64,000 nt of DNA from Polytrichum commune. Lineage: Eukaryota > Streptophyta > Polytrichopsida > Polytrichales > Polytrichaceae. Positions 11,305-22,858 of the stretch are shown here, piece after piece. How positions within the stretch are numbered: position 1 is the stretch's first letter; every line of letters begins with the position of its first letter. A program made the translations under genes and the position numbers. The notes beneath the pieces were generated by a model. That model saw only the letters and a program-made list of their open reading frames with translations, did no database searches and was not told the origin of the DNA. Where the stretch lies: the NCBI GenBank assembly GCA_950295325.1, contig OX485803.1, forward strand, positions 65,115,554 through 65,179,553. Reading direction: 5' to 3'.

Positions 11305-12366
11305 GGCGGACATAAAGTTGCCCCATACGAACTATGGGGCGTGTCAGATCCGGGCGGGGGCAGCCTCCAGTGAAATTTCTGAACCCAACTGAAAATTGTT
11401 GCCCGCCCCGCCCGAATTCGAAAAAAATATTGCCCTTGCATTCTTGAAGGCCGCTTGACTACAAACCCCATATCGAGTGCACTTCACCTTCAAGGTCTAA
11501 AATCCAATATATATGTGCACTTCCAACTAGTAAATAAGCAATTCATTGGGATTTCATTCCGAAAGTGAAACCACCGATGAAGCATGTAATTAACTTGGAG
11601 GTCAAATAAAATTATAAATTCCTTATTAACATTGAGGTTATAATTTTTATGACTTACCATTTGAAATTTTCTTTGTCATTCTAAAATGGCACTTAAATTT
11701 AGTGTGCTGATTTAGTATGTAAATATTTTAGTAATGCCGTCAACTTTCACAAGTATTCATTTCCAGTAATTAAATTTTATAATTAATTAGTCTTACTTAA
11801 TTTGGTAAGCATACTTTTCTGATTTATTTGGACTTAATTAGGATTAATCAGAATTAAGTAGACTTAATTACATTAAATTACACTTAATTGGTTTGAACGT
11901 GTATGAATACTTGTGAAAGTAGACGGCATTACTAAAATATTTTAAAATATACATACTAAATCAGCACGCTAAATTTAAGTGCCATTTTAGAATGACAAAG
12001 AAAATTTCAAATGGTAAGTCATAAAAATTATAACCTCAATGTTAATAAGGAATTTATAATTTTATTTGACCTCCAAGTTAATTACATGCTTCATTGATGG
12101 TTTCACTTTCTGAATGAAATCCCAATAAATTGCTTATTTACTAGTTGGAAGTGCACATATATATTGGATTTTAGACCTTGAAGGTGAAGTGCACTCAATA
12201 TGGGATTTGTAGTCAAGCGGCCTTCAAGAATGCAAGGGCAATATTTTTTTCGAATTCGGGCGGGGCGGGCAATAGTTTTCGGTCGGGTTCAGAAATTTCA
12301 CTGGAGGCTGCCCCCGCCCGGATCTGACACGCCCCATAGTTCGTACAGGGCAACTTAATGTCCGCC
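11305..12366. mobile_element. 1,062-bp Mutator-like foldback element
   Basis: The element begins GGCGGACATAAAGTTGCCC and ends with the inverse, GGGCAACTTAATGTCCGCC. It is flanked by a perfect 9-bp duplication, CTTAATTAC (11296-11304 and 12367-12375). The two arms are inverted copies of each other over roughly 450 bp, leaving only a short AT-rich spacer around 11770-11890. The outer part of each arm is strikingly GC-rich (CCCGCCCCGCCCG near 11401 and its complement near 12260). A 9-bp duplication and long inverted arms point to the Mutator superfamily. There is no transposase. One-armed relatives lie near 22160-22625 and 31875-32285. Confidence 0.85.
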
Positions 12367-12375
12367 CTTAATTAC

Positions 12376-14640
12376 TGCCTAATTTTCCATTCAAGTATGA
12401 TATGCTACCAAGCTCTTCCAAGTTCCACTTCCCACCATATGACAATTCTCCCAACCCCCTATTTTGTCTCACCTTTTTCGCACTTTGAAAATTGTCAGAA
12501 TGGCCATCATGTGCTAATTCAAGTAGCATACCTTTGGTGTCTGGACCGCTTGGTGTACATGTTTATTACATACGGAATATGTCTACTGCGTACCCTTCAG
12601 GAGCTGGTTTTAGAGGTTACACTCTAATTTTTATAGTAGCACATCTGTGGCAACCAAAGTGCATGTGATATTATGGAGTTTTGTAGTGTTAACATGGATG
12701 TATGATAATAGAGAATTAGTGTAGCATGTGACATTATGAAATAATACAAAGTGCAACATTCTAATGTTGAATATGATGATTTCATACATGGGATACGGAT
12801 AATCTTCCAAAGTTGCACACACATGCAAAGCTTATGATACGATTGGGCATATTATGGTATGACAGAGTAGTCCAAGAAGTTGAGAAACCCTTTGTATAGG
12901 ACCTTGGTGCAAGACCCCAACATTGAGCATATCAGGAAGATTGTGGAGAGGTGGGGAGAATGATACAATTGATCTATAAAACTTTGGAGATGATGAAAAT
13001 TGGTTCAGTTCTCCGGTGGGTGGGCAACTAGATGATCTTGATTTTGGGTTGAGTGAAGATATGAAAGCTTTGGATGTAGGAGGGAGGCATTTGGGCACCC
13101 AAGGCATTTGATGTGGGTTTTATGAAGATGATGAAGAAGAATACAAACTCGATGATTTTTGGACAACAACAATTGTGCAGTGGACTCTTGGTGTGCATGT
13201 GTCCACATAAGTGAACATTTTTGAGAAGTTGAATCTTACTTCTTCTTTTTGCCTTCAAACAAAACACTTTGTAGATTTCAATCTTAATAGAAAACAACAT
13301 TTGTGTAAATGTTGAAATGGAACTTGCTAGCACTAATAATTCATGTCATGTGTGGACCAGAATGAAGTGATGATATTGAAATATGTGAAAAAAATAGACA
13401 CTAAAGACAAGAAGCTCAAGGTGCAATAGTTCCAACTTAAAGGAGAAGAGAAGGACTTTACCTCAATTTTGATCCATTTAGAGGAATTTATAGAATATTC
13501 TTCAATTTAGCAAAGAAATAATGAAAGATGTCAACATGTAACCGGTTGGTCTAGGGAACACTAGAATCTTGACCGATTGTGTCCAAAATCCTCCTCGGAC
13601 ACTGACAACTTTGTATGCATCATGGTCAAAACTTATAGATCCCCCCTATAATGGGCTATAATTTGGCATCACATCAACCCTTGGGCAAAAAGGATCCACT
13701 CTTTTCACATATTCACTGACAATTATGAGGGACATACATTTCGCACATTTGAGCTCACCAAAAAATTACCTCAAGAAACATACATGGAAAAGAAATATCA
13801 ATATAAGGGCGTCAACCAAATGCAAACAAGAATGCAACTCACCTCATCTACCCTTTCAAATTTCAAAGAGATGGCATTGTAAAGGTCAGCAAATTGTTCT
13901 TTGTTGATCCCGAGACAACCAACACATCAAATTCACGACCTAGGCTCTAAGATTTGTTGCACCAACAATTTGAAAGAAGAAAAATAAATAAGAAGACACT
14001 CTACATATTGACACATGGCAAAATGCGAGAGTGTGGGTTGACTTCTCTCGTGATTTACATTAATGGCAAAACCTGTGATACAAGGGAGAGAAATGTGACA
14101 ATATTACAGAGTTTAGAGTGTAACATGATCAACCCTAAATATGTGCAAATAAATGGACATATTTTTGGAAACAATAAAAAACCTTAGGATATCTTTGTCT
14201 CAATGTATGTCCTAATGCTTGTCTCTACAAAAGACGGAAGCTCAGAGGATTCAAGAATCAACACACCAAAAAGGATATAAAGGGTCTGGACTCTGAAGCG
14301 ATGGCAGGCATTCATGATTGATGGCAGAGAAAGAGATTTTAAACTCAGTTTAAAATGTAAACCTGAATGACCTCACCCTCCCACAGTAGATCAAATGGCC
14401 AAAGAACAGTGTTGACACCTTGACTATTACCTTCATATGCTTGCATCTGTCAATTTGAAACCCATTGTCCACCTCAGATAATAGCCTTCCTAAAAAAATG
14501 AATCTTCCGTCTAGTCTTCCTCTTCACTTTCTAAAACTATCTAAGACTAAATCTATGATCCTGTGTTCTCATCTGTCATCATCTACAAATTCTCAAGAAT
14601 TGTAGAGTTTCTTTTGGTAAAGTTCATTTTACTTTCAAAA
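12376..14640. other. Intergenic; weak coding-like relic at 12840-13200
   Basis: No intact gene is visible. On the plus strand around 12960-13190 a frame reads 'DDENWFSSPVGGQLDDLDFG' and later 'DDEEEYKLDDFW', which looks protein-like but is broken by stops and matches no family I know. The rest is AT-rich sequence between the foldback element and the 3' end of PYRR. Confidence 0.3.
13470..13608 (-). repeat. Copy of the dispersed AACCGGTT-rich repeat family
   Basis: It contains GATGTCAACATGTAACCGGT, TCTTGACCGATTGTGTCCAA and a CCTCCTCGGACACTG end. This is the inverse of the order seen at 42394-42660. Confidence 0.6.
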
Positions 14641-14671
14641 AAAGAAAGCCAACATTACTATTTCCATTGCC

Positions 14672-17600
14672 TTAAAGTGCAATACTTGGGTCTACATAAC
14701 CAGACCTATATGCATGCCCATTAGCATATGTGCTACCTGGTTCACCCCCTAGAAAGTCCTCTCTCAAATCCATGAGCATCCGGCCAAGTTGGTTGAACCC
14801 AACACCATTTCTTGAAGTACCCCAGAACAGATCACCTTGTGATGCGTTTACAAGAATAGAGTTATCGGTCGAGATAAGTAGCGATCTTAGTGCAGGATAA
14901 GTTGCAAACTTTGCTTGAAGCCCTTTGTACATGATTTGTAATTTCAAATTAACCCAATCCTTGCGTACCTGGTAAGAGAAATCATCATGATTTAGTGGAT
15001 GAAATACTCATCAGGAGTACAGAGGCTTACCTTGCCCCAATAACTACACTGTTTATGGAATTAGTGTCACTGGCCTATTGGTGTCTTTCATTATAAGGCC
15101 TCTGCCTAGGTTACTATAATGATTAACAAGTCTTCCATCAATGTAACCACAAGACACTTGCATAATATCTTCAGCTTGCATACTAAAACATAAAACTATC
15201 ATCTCAAGTATTCCAATGTGCTACACTAAAGGTCACACCATTAAAAACAAAATCACTTTCAAAAGTTCCTTATATTGACAAGTAGTATCATATTGACAAT
15301 TAGCAGACATAACATTTCTAGGCCTCTAGGTAATTTAGTGTACATGCACTTCACAAATGGTGTACATGACACTAAATAACAATACCAGTGTACTAGTTAC
15401 AGTGATATACAAGTAAACTCTTCACTTGATTTCTATATTTTGTTGAGCCATATGCTTGTTTGATACAATGACATACCAGATTTGGATTGCTCCAAGCCAA
15501 TCTACGGCCAAGCACTGCAGCTTCTTCAGGACTTGCAGCGTTCTGAATCTGATGGATAATTTGAATTGCTTGTTCATCCTCTACCCTCTCAAACCTCTGA
15601 GCCTGCAACGGTGTATACAGGTCAATGCAATGCATTTCAGTGATACCCATGTCTTGGATTGAAAGTGCACTTTGTTTCGATGACAAATGGCATGCAAAGT
15701 GTTTGTAAGTTAAGCAGGCCTAATTTGGTTACTTATCTTAATCGGACACCTGTACTTTGAATGATGGGTGGTTAGGTACAGATCTAATATGGGCACCAGA
15801 AAGACATATGTTCCAAAGAGATTGGCCTACGTGCTCAAAATTTGTTACCTATTCTAAATTTAGTAGTCAACATAATTGAGAGGACCTATGTGGCTTTATG
15901 GCTCACTGTTAGTGGTCATATGACAATTCATAAAATTTCAAGATTGGCTCCAAAACTGTCTGGGCTTGATCCTGGCTTTATATACATTTACGGACACAGA
16001 AATTTCAACCTCACAAATCCAAATCATATAAGGTGGCAAACAGCAAAAGTAACCAACTAAAGCCCATCTACCTTAAGATAAATTAGCAGCAAGTTACCTG
16101 ATAATAATGTTCCACACTATTCCAGACTGTTGGCTTGAAATTTGAATCTACTAAGGTGATTGGGTGGGGGGAATAGTTGGAAAAGGCACCATACAGATCC
16201 CATGCTTTATTGAAGCGGATGATTGATGGCTTTGGAATATTTGATTCCCCGACTTCCTTACTTGACGTTGTTTCCAATTGAAAAGGACTTTGCAAGAAAC
16301 CAGTAACTAGCATATCAGGTCCAATCTGCAATCCAGTAACACAACATTTAGTAATCCAGTAGAGAAAAGGACAAGCACAATTCAATGTATAGTGCCTATT
16401 CAACACTGGTGTGAACTTGCAGAAGTTGCATTCCTCCTGCCTAACTTAACCCTCAATGACCTGAGAGTAGCATCGGATTGAGCATGAAAGATTACACTCA
16501 CATCAAAAGGAAATCACTAGAAACCAATCCAGACACAGGTGTTTTGTCACAATTACACGTCAATCAGAGAAGCTAAATAAACTAGCCATCCACAATCATG
16601 CAAATTGTTGTATATACCACTCACCACAACAAACTTAGTAATAACAAAGGAAACATCATTGGCAACTTCAGAGGAACTAGAAGACAAAGAAAAGAAATTA
16701 GACTTTTCAACACACCTGTTCAAAAGAGACATTCGACAAATTTAAGGCTTGAGTCATCTGCACCATGCCAAGCTCTCCGACAGGGGTGGGAGCTTTTAAC
16801 CCTCCAACAATCTTTGGAGCAATGAACGCCATAACCTGCCAAACATAACACCACCACCATTAAGGCCACTGCAACTATCCACATTCCAGAAAATTAATGC
16901 TTCAGTTCCACATTTAAGATGGACAAGTCACAAGTCATATGACCCTTGAGAGTTGATTATACAAAAATTACTGATTCCTCAAAAATATGCCAAAAATACC
17001 TTGGTGTGCCTCACCAGATAGATTTGTTGACAATACATGCCACTTGTTCTATGATAAAGGAAAAAAATTCATAATTTTCACCATTAAGTATACAGAAGTT
17101 CATCATATCTATGATAGGTAGAGGGAGCTAAACCAACACCCCACCCAGAACCAACAAACTAAAATCTTGCACAATAAGCACATATTGATTCTGAGAATAT
17201 CCACCACCCTAACATTGGGCTACCCTAGGAATCTACCGGTGAAACTTTGAACCCTTATAACTTTTGCATACGGAATCCATTGGAATCCCCCCCCCCCCCC
17301 CCCTCCCCCTTCTTTTGTCATTCTAAAAATAGTATCTATACTCAGCACTTAAGGTGACGGTTTTAGCACCCTCTCCCTTACGGTTCTTACTCTTCATGAA
17401 CTGCAAAGATTAACCAAAAAGAAGTTAAGAGGGGCAAGTAAGACTTGCCTTATGAATTACACCTGCTTGGATGGCAGGAGCAGAAAGCATGCCCCCACAC
17501 TCCCACATGACTGAGAGGTAGCCACGTGAGTAGCAATATTCCATTACTACCCGAGGATCAAGGAAATCAAATTCAACAACTTCCACCCCCTTTGCTGCAA

Positions 17601-20376
17601 GATGTTTTTGGAAGTCTTTATTAGCTCCTTTCTGTGTGGCTACTATAGTCTCTGTTTTAGAAACGTCCCATAAGTTGGCTTCTGTTGGTAGATCCAGGCA
17701 CCGTGACATAACAATGCGAGCCGGTTGATGGCCATCATCTTTCCTCGTTGTAAGACTCGGATCTGTTCTCACACACGATCCATATGAGTGACATCATTCC
17801 TACGTTTAATATGTATAATACAATACATATGTTACATATATGTGTCCATGTATTAAGGTTGTTTCATAATACATGAAGTGAATTTTGGTTGAGACACTCC
17901 CATCATTTGCAACAAGTGGTAACCCAGAATAAGGTAAGCGGGCCCAATGCAGTTACTCATCTTACACAGACACCAATATTTGAGTGGTGTGTGGTTAGGT
18001 GTGGAACTAAGATGATCTTGCACTAATTTCGTGCTTTATATCCTACAAGAAGTGGGTGCAGAGCTAAAAGTGTCCTTTTGAGACCCGCTTACGTTATGAC
18101 ATGTGTTAAAGGAGAGCTCGTAGTAGGAACGCAACAAATTACACAAGAGCAAAAGCAAGGACAACATCATGTACACAAATCTGGAAAGACAAGGACATTT
18201 TCTTAAATTTACTCCTCACAGACAACAATATGATGTGGACAAAATATTGAAAACTTACTGTCCCGTCGGACAGTGTTGCCTCCAACGACCACAGCATCAC
18301 TCTCAGCTCGGGTTTTGAACACCTGCTGCCGTGATAGGGCACTAGACACCCACGCAGCATGCCCACTACTTGCGGCAATTTTCCCTGCAAAAATTGCACT
18401 TACATTCCATGGTTAAGATACAATATATATTTTCTGCATTTCTTCATACATTGTTCTTGGAAGCATACAACGGAAGTCTGAAGTTTGATGTAACAGCAGG
18501 ACCTGTAGTTAGGATGGACTATTTCTGCTGCCATAGATCAAAGACTGAATCTCCACAAAAGTTGGCAAAACCTACCGTCAAGTGTCATGGCGTACTTCAA
18601 GGTTGACATAGGCAGCTGCTGGGTTGCTCTGTACAATAGTGGGGCATTTGCAACCTTGCATGCATCCAAAGCAGCCTGTACTATGCCCACATATCCAACG
18701 GTCAGCTGAATTGAGGAGACTTGCACTAAAACAAGCCCAATGAAGTTGCAATCCAGAAACTCAGTGCGCACTAATATAACACTAAAGAACTTGAGAAAGA
18801 ATGACCATGCTCTCTTTTAGCTAAACTGAGGAGACTTGCACTAAGACGAGTGCGATGAAGTTGCAATCCAAAAACTCAGCACTGATATAACACTAAAGAA
18901 CTTGAAAAAGAAAGACCATACAGTCTAACAGCTAAATTGAGGAAACTTGCACTAAGACAAGCGCAATCAAGTTGCAATCCAAAAACTCAGCACTGATATA
19001 ACACTAAAGAGCTTCACAAAGAATGGCTGTACTCTCTTATAGCTAAACTGAGGAGACTTGCACTAAGACAAGTGCAATTAAGTTGCAATCCAAAACTCAG
19101 CACTGATATAACACTAAAGAATTCGACAAAGAAAGAACATACTGTCTAACAGCTAAATTGAGGAGACTTGCACTGAGATAAGAGCGATGAAGCTCCAATC
19201 CAAGTAACCAGCACTGTTATGACACCCAAAGAACTTGACAAAGGATGACCATACACTTTAATAGCTCAATTGAGGAGAATTGCACCAAGAAAAGAGCAAT
19301 GAAGCTCCAATGCAAGTAACCAGCACTGATAAAACACAAAGAACCTGACAAAGCTGATCTCAAAGAAATCGACTAAACAAAAGACAGAAATTGACTAAAA
19401 TATATCAACAACAAACAAGTAGTGCCTTGCAGTAGAGAGAAATCCCGCAAAAGGGACAATTCGTAGACACCAAAATTCAAATTCGAGCACAACTTGAGGT
19501 ATAGAGATCTCTAAGGTTTCAGCTGGAAGTAGGGATAAAGAAAAACATCAGATATGTACCGCGATAGCACCCTCCCCGCTCTTCAACTCCTCGCCACCGA
19601 CATCAACCCTCACACCCATGCCTCGCAAGGCGTCGATTGCTTTGCCCTGAAAATGCGAGAGTGGGTGACGCATGCCCACCACAACGCGTCCCAATTGTGC
19701 CTGCAATTGCGAAAATCAAAACCCTTGTCAACCACCAACATCATCATCATCGTCTACACACACAAAACATTCAAGAATTTCACACATACACACACATCCT
19801 TCCGATCACCCAAGGAGACTTCAAATAACATCATCGTGAACACACATAAAAAACCAAAATCAAAATTGGCATCCAAACCCACATCTTTCCGATCACCCAA
19901 GAAGGCTTCAAACCAAAACCATCATCAACACACATAAAGCACTCTAATTTCTCACACAAACACACATCTTTCGGATCACCCAAGAAGTCATAAACAGAAA
20001 ATAATAAATAAAGGCCTCAACAAACAAACAAACAAACGACCTGCGCAAGGGCCGTGATCGCAGAGTCATCGCCTGCGCAATCCCCTGGCTCCAAATTCAG
20101 GTACGCAGTGGCCCCCCTGGCAGACTCCCCTGCCCGCTCTACAGCTTGCACTTCCGCAGATTTGGTGCCTTGCGCATACAAGAATCCTTCTCCCACAATG
20201 CGAGGGCCGCGGGCTATGACGCACCCGAGATTCGGGTGCGGGGCAGTCAGCCCGGCCGAGGATTGGGCAAGCTCCGCTGCCCGTTGCAGGTGGATGGGAT
20301 CGTCATCCACGGAAGAACATGCCCTCACTGATGAGGGCATCCGAATTGCCATCCCCAACGTCGTTGTTGTTGCCAT
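14672..20376 (-). CDS. PYRR: Riboflavin biosynthesis protein PYRR (5-amino-6-ribosylamino-uracil phosphate reductase), plastid; nine exons
   Basis: The coding exons, 5' to 3', are 20376-20041, 19700-19560, 18675-18576, 18384-18259, 17762-17449, 16835-16716, 16325-16098, 15602-15477 and 14968-14672; all phases join, giving about 595 residues against roughly 600 in Arabidopsis. Residues 27-165 form a RibD-like deaminase domain that has lost its zinc site: the HAE motif reads SAE (73-75) and PC reads PG (97-98). This is the hallmark of plant PYRR as opposed to the active deaminase PYRD. Residues 181-390 are the RibD_C reductase, with 'LKYAMTLDGKIA', 'VVVGGNTVRRDNP' and 'WECGG'. Residues 415-595 are the C-terminal NADAR/YbiA-type domain, with Trp421, 'YGAFSNYSPHPI' and 'SVEHYYQ'. 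The first 25 or so residues (no acidic residue before Asp24) may be a short transit peptide. Splice sites are GT-AG except intron 5, which is GC-AG. The enzyme reduces the ribosylamino intermediate in the plastid riboflavin pathway. Confidence 0.93.
15706..15910 (+). repeat. Copy of the TAAGCAGGCC repeat family in PYRR intron 7
   Basis: It starts TAAGCAGGCCTAATTTGG and continues with GGTTACTTATCTTAAT and ACGTGCTCAAAATTTGTTAC, matching the element at 32471-32805. The matching right end is missing. It lies between exons 7 and 8 of PYRR. Confidence 0.6.
16836..17448 (-). other. PYRR intron 5 with a non-canonical GC-AG boundary
   Basis: The donor reads AAG|GCAAGT on the minus strand and the acceptor is CAG|GTTATG. 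Only this junction joins '...AIQAGVIHK' to 'VMAFIAPKIVGG' in frame. The nearest GT, four bases further on, would break the frame. AG|GCAAGT is the usual consensus of the minority GC-AG class of introns. Confidence 0.85.
17115..17380. mobile_element. TIR element (AGGTAGAGGGTGCT family) in PYRR intron 5
   Basis: The left end AGGTAGAGGGAGCTAAACCA and the right end GGTTTTAGCACCCTCTCCCT are inverted copies. The family also includes 54504-55678, and a one-ended fragment near 28673-28710. A run of about 17 C lies at 17287. No clear target duplication is seen. Confidence 0.6.
17930..18095. mobile_element. Short copy of the TAAGCAGGCC family with both ends, PYRR intron 4
   Basis: The left end GTAAGCGGGCCCAAT and the right end GAGACCCGCTTAC are inverted. 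The interior shares TTGAGTGGTGTGTGGTTAGG and AAGAAGTGGG with the copy at 32471-32805. The target duplication is unclear. Confidence 0.5.
18704..19370. repeat. Six-unit tandem repeat of about 111 bp in PYRR intron 2
   Basis: Units start with AGCTRAATTGAGGAGACTTG at about 18704, 18819, 18930, 19041, 19151 and 19263, spaced 110-115 bp. Each contains GAAGTTGCAATCC and CAGCACTGATATAACAC. The array begins 29 bp from exon 3, immediately upstream of its splice acceptor on the transcribed strand. Confidence 0.9.
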
Positions 20377-20524
20377 GGCGATGATGATATTGGCGACGAG
20401 ATTAATAATAATGAATACGATCTCCTTCCCTCAAACCTTCTTCTTCTCACTACTACTACTGCTCTCCGAAGCGCACTTGACACAAAAACCAACATCGCAC
20501 AACAACGCATCCCACCCAAAACAT

Positions 20525-20534
20525 AATATATAAA
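20525..20534 (-). promoter_or_regulatory. Candidate TATA box of PYRR
   Basis: On the minus strand GGGTTTATATATTATG lies about 150 bp upstream of the PYRR start codon, a normal distance for a plant promoter with a 100-130 nt leader. Confidence 0.45.
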
Positions 20535-20649
20535 CCCTCACATCCTCATCACTCACTCCCGGCCCTTGCAAATTATACACATCTTTTACTTCCGCCAAAC
20601 TTTTTCTTTCGCCAATTTGAGGCTCACTTCACTCTTGCACCAAATTCAG

Positions 20650-20925
20650 ATGAAGAGGAGTAAAAATAGGTTCAAAAGCTTCCCGAACCTCCACACCCCG
20701 ACCTTCAAAACCCTCCTTACTTCTTCACATGGGCGCCAACCCCTCTACCTTACCAACCAGTTAACTTACATCGATGAATGTGTCCTGGAACTTGCTGCAA
20801 TCCACCCAACTCCACTTAACTTGCAGCAAGTGATGGCAGGTGTAACATGTGCGTGCATTGTCACGATCAGCGCCAGGAAAGTATGGGAGTTGTATGTTAC
20901 GATGATGAAGAAAACTGGCAAATAA
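20650..20925 (+). CDS. Unassigned open frame, possible first exon or relic, divergent from PYRR
   Basis: A plus-strand frame of about 90 codons starts at 20650 with a basic, Ser/Thr-rich N terminus ('MKRSKNRFKSF') and continues with 'IDECVLELAAIHPTPLNLQQ'. A possible donor (CAG|GTGTAA) follows about 20840. The 'PTPLNLQQ' stretch is faintly like the N-terminal helix of mitochondrial dehydrogenase kinases, but that is a guess. No continuation of such a protein is seen downstream. It may be chance, or a fragment of a gene sharing the PYRR upstream region. Confidence 0.2.
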   Translation: MKRSKNRFKSFPNLHTPTFKTLLTSSHGRQPLYLTNQLTYIDECVLELAAIHPTPLNLQQVMAGVTCACIVTISARKVWELYVTMMKKTGK

Positions 20926-22140
20926 TGAATTTTAGGTGAAAGGCCATTTAAAATGCCCTAATCCCACCTGACTTTAGCGGTCATGGATCTTATACTCTAG
21001 AACCGCCCTTGTTTCTAGGGCTGGGCCCGTTCACACGGGCGTAGGCTCAATTCCGGTTTCCTCTAAGAGTGGTATATAAGACCACCCTCATTTTGAAGGG
21101 CCTTAACTACCTTAGGAGTTTTAGTGTGCCACATCCCTCACTTGGGATCGCACTCATCGTACCTTCTCCACATGCGGAGCTTTTACCAAACCTCTTTCTT
21201 AGTGAGCCTTTTTGCTTTCAAAGGCCCAACACTTTTCCACACAGTTTTTCTGTGATTTACATTTGATATTCACAAGTTGTCAAGTGATTGATTTTTGCTA
21301 GTGTGTTGCCATGTATTCAAATGTCGATGCCAACATTTGAAAGCTTCCTACTTTTTGCACAACTCAGTTTTTCATCCAGCAGTATGTAAACCAAAAAAAC
21401 AACCTTGTAGAATGAATTTCAGTTCCATTCCCAATGTGAAGTGAACCCAACCTGTAAAGCTTTTCAGAAGGTTTCTACTTGAAGCACAAAGTCCAACACA
21501 AGAAATCATGTAGCTAAAGATAAATACAAGTGATGGGGAGGTGACTAAACATGAAATTGAGCTCATGGAAGAAGCCATACTTGAGGTTGTCTATGTTGAG
21601 CAGATGTGCAAATGAATTCTTCAAGCTTGACTGCAATAATTTGTAGCTATCATAGTGGTGCCATTGAGAGGTTGCTAGCCAAAGTCTCGGCCAACTAAAA
21701 GCAAGTTGTTGATGCTACAAATTGGCAAATGTTGTGGTTTTAAGTTAATGTAGGGTTCTACTCATCATAGTAATGACAATGATTGACCAATGGGAGCGTC
21801 GAGAGCTACCAACTTTAGAGATCCAAGTTTTTGGTTGATGTGGCGTGGTTTGTAAGCGGACTCGCAAGCTTGGAGTTTACAACATGGTTTTAGTCCCTAT
21901 CACTTCCTCGACAATGTAGGCTCAACACAAGATACCCACATAGGTAAAGAAAAGGAGGTAACTAAACTTGTTGACCCCGCTAAAAATCTAAGAGTTAGGG
22001 TCAAGTGGGGCATAAGTGATTGAGGGTGGAGTTTGGACGTCAAACCTCTCCCTACAAGTTTTTAGGGGAAGAAGCCTCCTGCTATGATAAGGGTAAGGGT
22101 AGGGGCCTTGCACCCCTTGGGCTGTCCCCAAACAATTTTT
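20926..22140. other. Intergenic, no gene recognised
   Basis: A moderately GC-rich stretch at 20990-21260 includes a TATA-like GTGGTATATAAG at 21070. It could be a promoter or LTR remnant, but no partner is visible. The remainder shows only short frames without recognisable domains. Confidence 0.3.
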
Positions 22141-22159
22141 CTAAACATGACCAAAAAAC

Positions 22160-22625
22160 AATGTCTTAGACAATCTCCGCCAAATTATTTGAATAAAAAT
22201 TATAGTTTGATGTGTTTATTTGCACTTAATTGGGTTTAATTAGTTCAATATGTATGAAAAAAACTTGTAGAAATTTACTTGTGAAAGGAAAAGACAATAA
22301 CTAAAATATTGTCAATTGGATTATCTTAAAATTAGCACAATATTTTCAAGTCCAATTTTTAGAATGACAGAGACCCTTTAAAATGGTAAGTCACAAAAAG
22401 TATCACCTCATTGCTAGTGAGGTATTTTTCGTATTTCTTACTTCCGGGTTGATGTCATACTTTACTAATGGTTTCACTTCGAGAATGAATACCCAGACAA
22501 TTAATTATTCACTAAGTGGAAGTAAACATATATGTTAAATTTTGAACCTCAAATATGAAGTGCACTCAATGAACATATGATTTTTTTGAACAAGACGCCT
22601 TCAAAAAGGCAAAGAACAGTAGTTT
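22160..22625. mobile_element. Diverged single arm of the Mutator-like foldback family
   Basis: It shares the order ATGACAGAGACCC, AAAATGGTAAGTCACAAAAA, ATCACCTCATTGCTAGTGAG, GGTTTCACTT and GAAGTGCACTCAAT with the right arm of 11305-12366. It ends before the GC-rich terminal part, in a poly-T run at 22622. Confidence 0.6.
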
Positions 22626-22858
22626 TTTTTTTTTTTTTTTGGGAAGTTGGATAGATGGAAAAACAACATTTTTCGGTCATGTCCCAAAGACAAACTTGTG
22701 GGTTGTCGTCATGTACCCTAGCCCTTATCCTAGCAAAAGACCTCTTACCCCAAAAGCCGGGAAGGTTTTACTAAAACCCATAGGTGAGATGAGGTGCGGT
22801 GGTTTATTCTATGATGGCCCCTGATGCTTTGCTGCAATACAAGCAAAGGGCTTACTTA

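Noticed and set aside
19554-19937. Plus-strand frame of 127 codons over PYRR exon 2
   Set aside because: It overlaps a well-supported minus-strand exon and consists of low-complexity intron sequence beyond it.
20990-21260. LTR or viral promoter around the TATATAAG at 21070
   Set aside because: No second copy, no TG...CA borders and no retroelement or viral coding sequence nearby.
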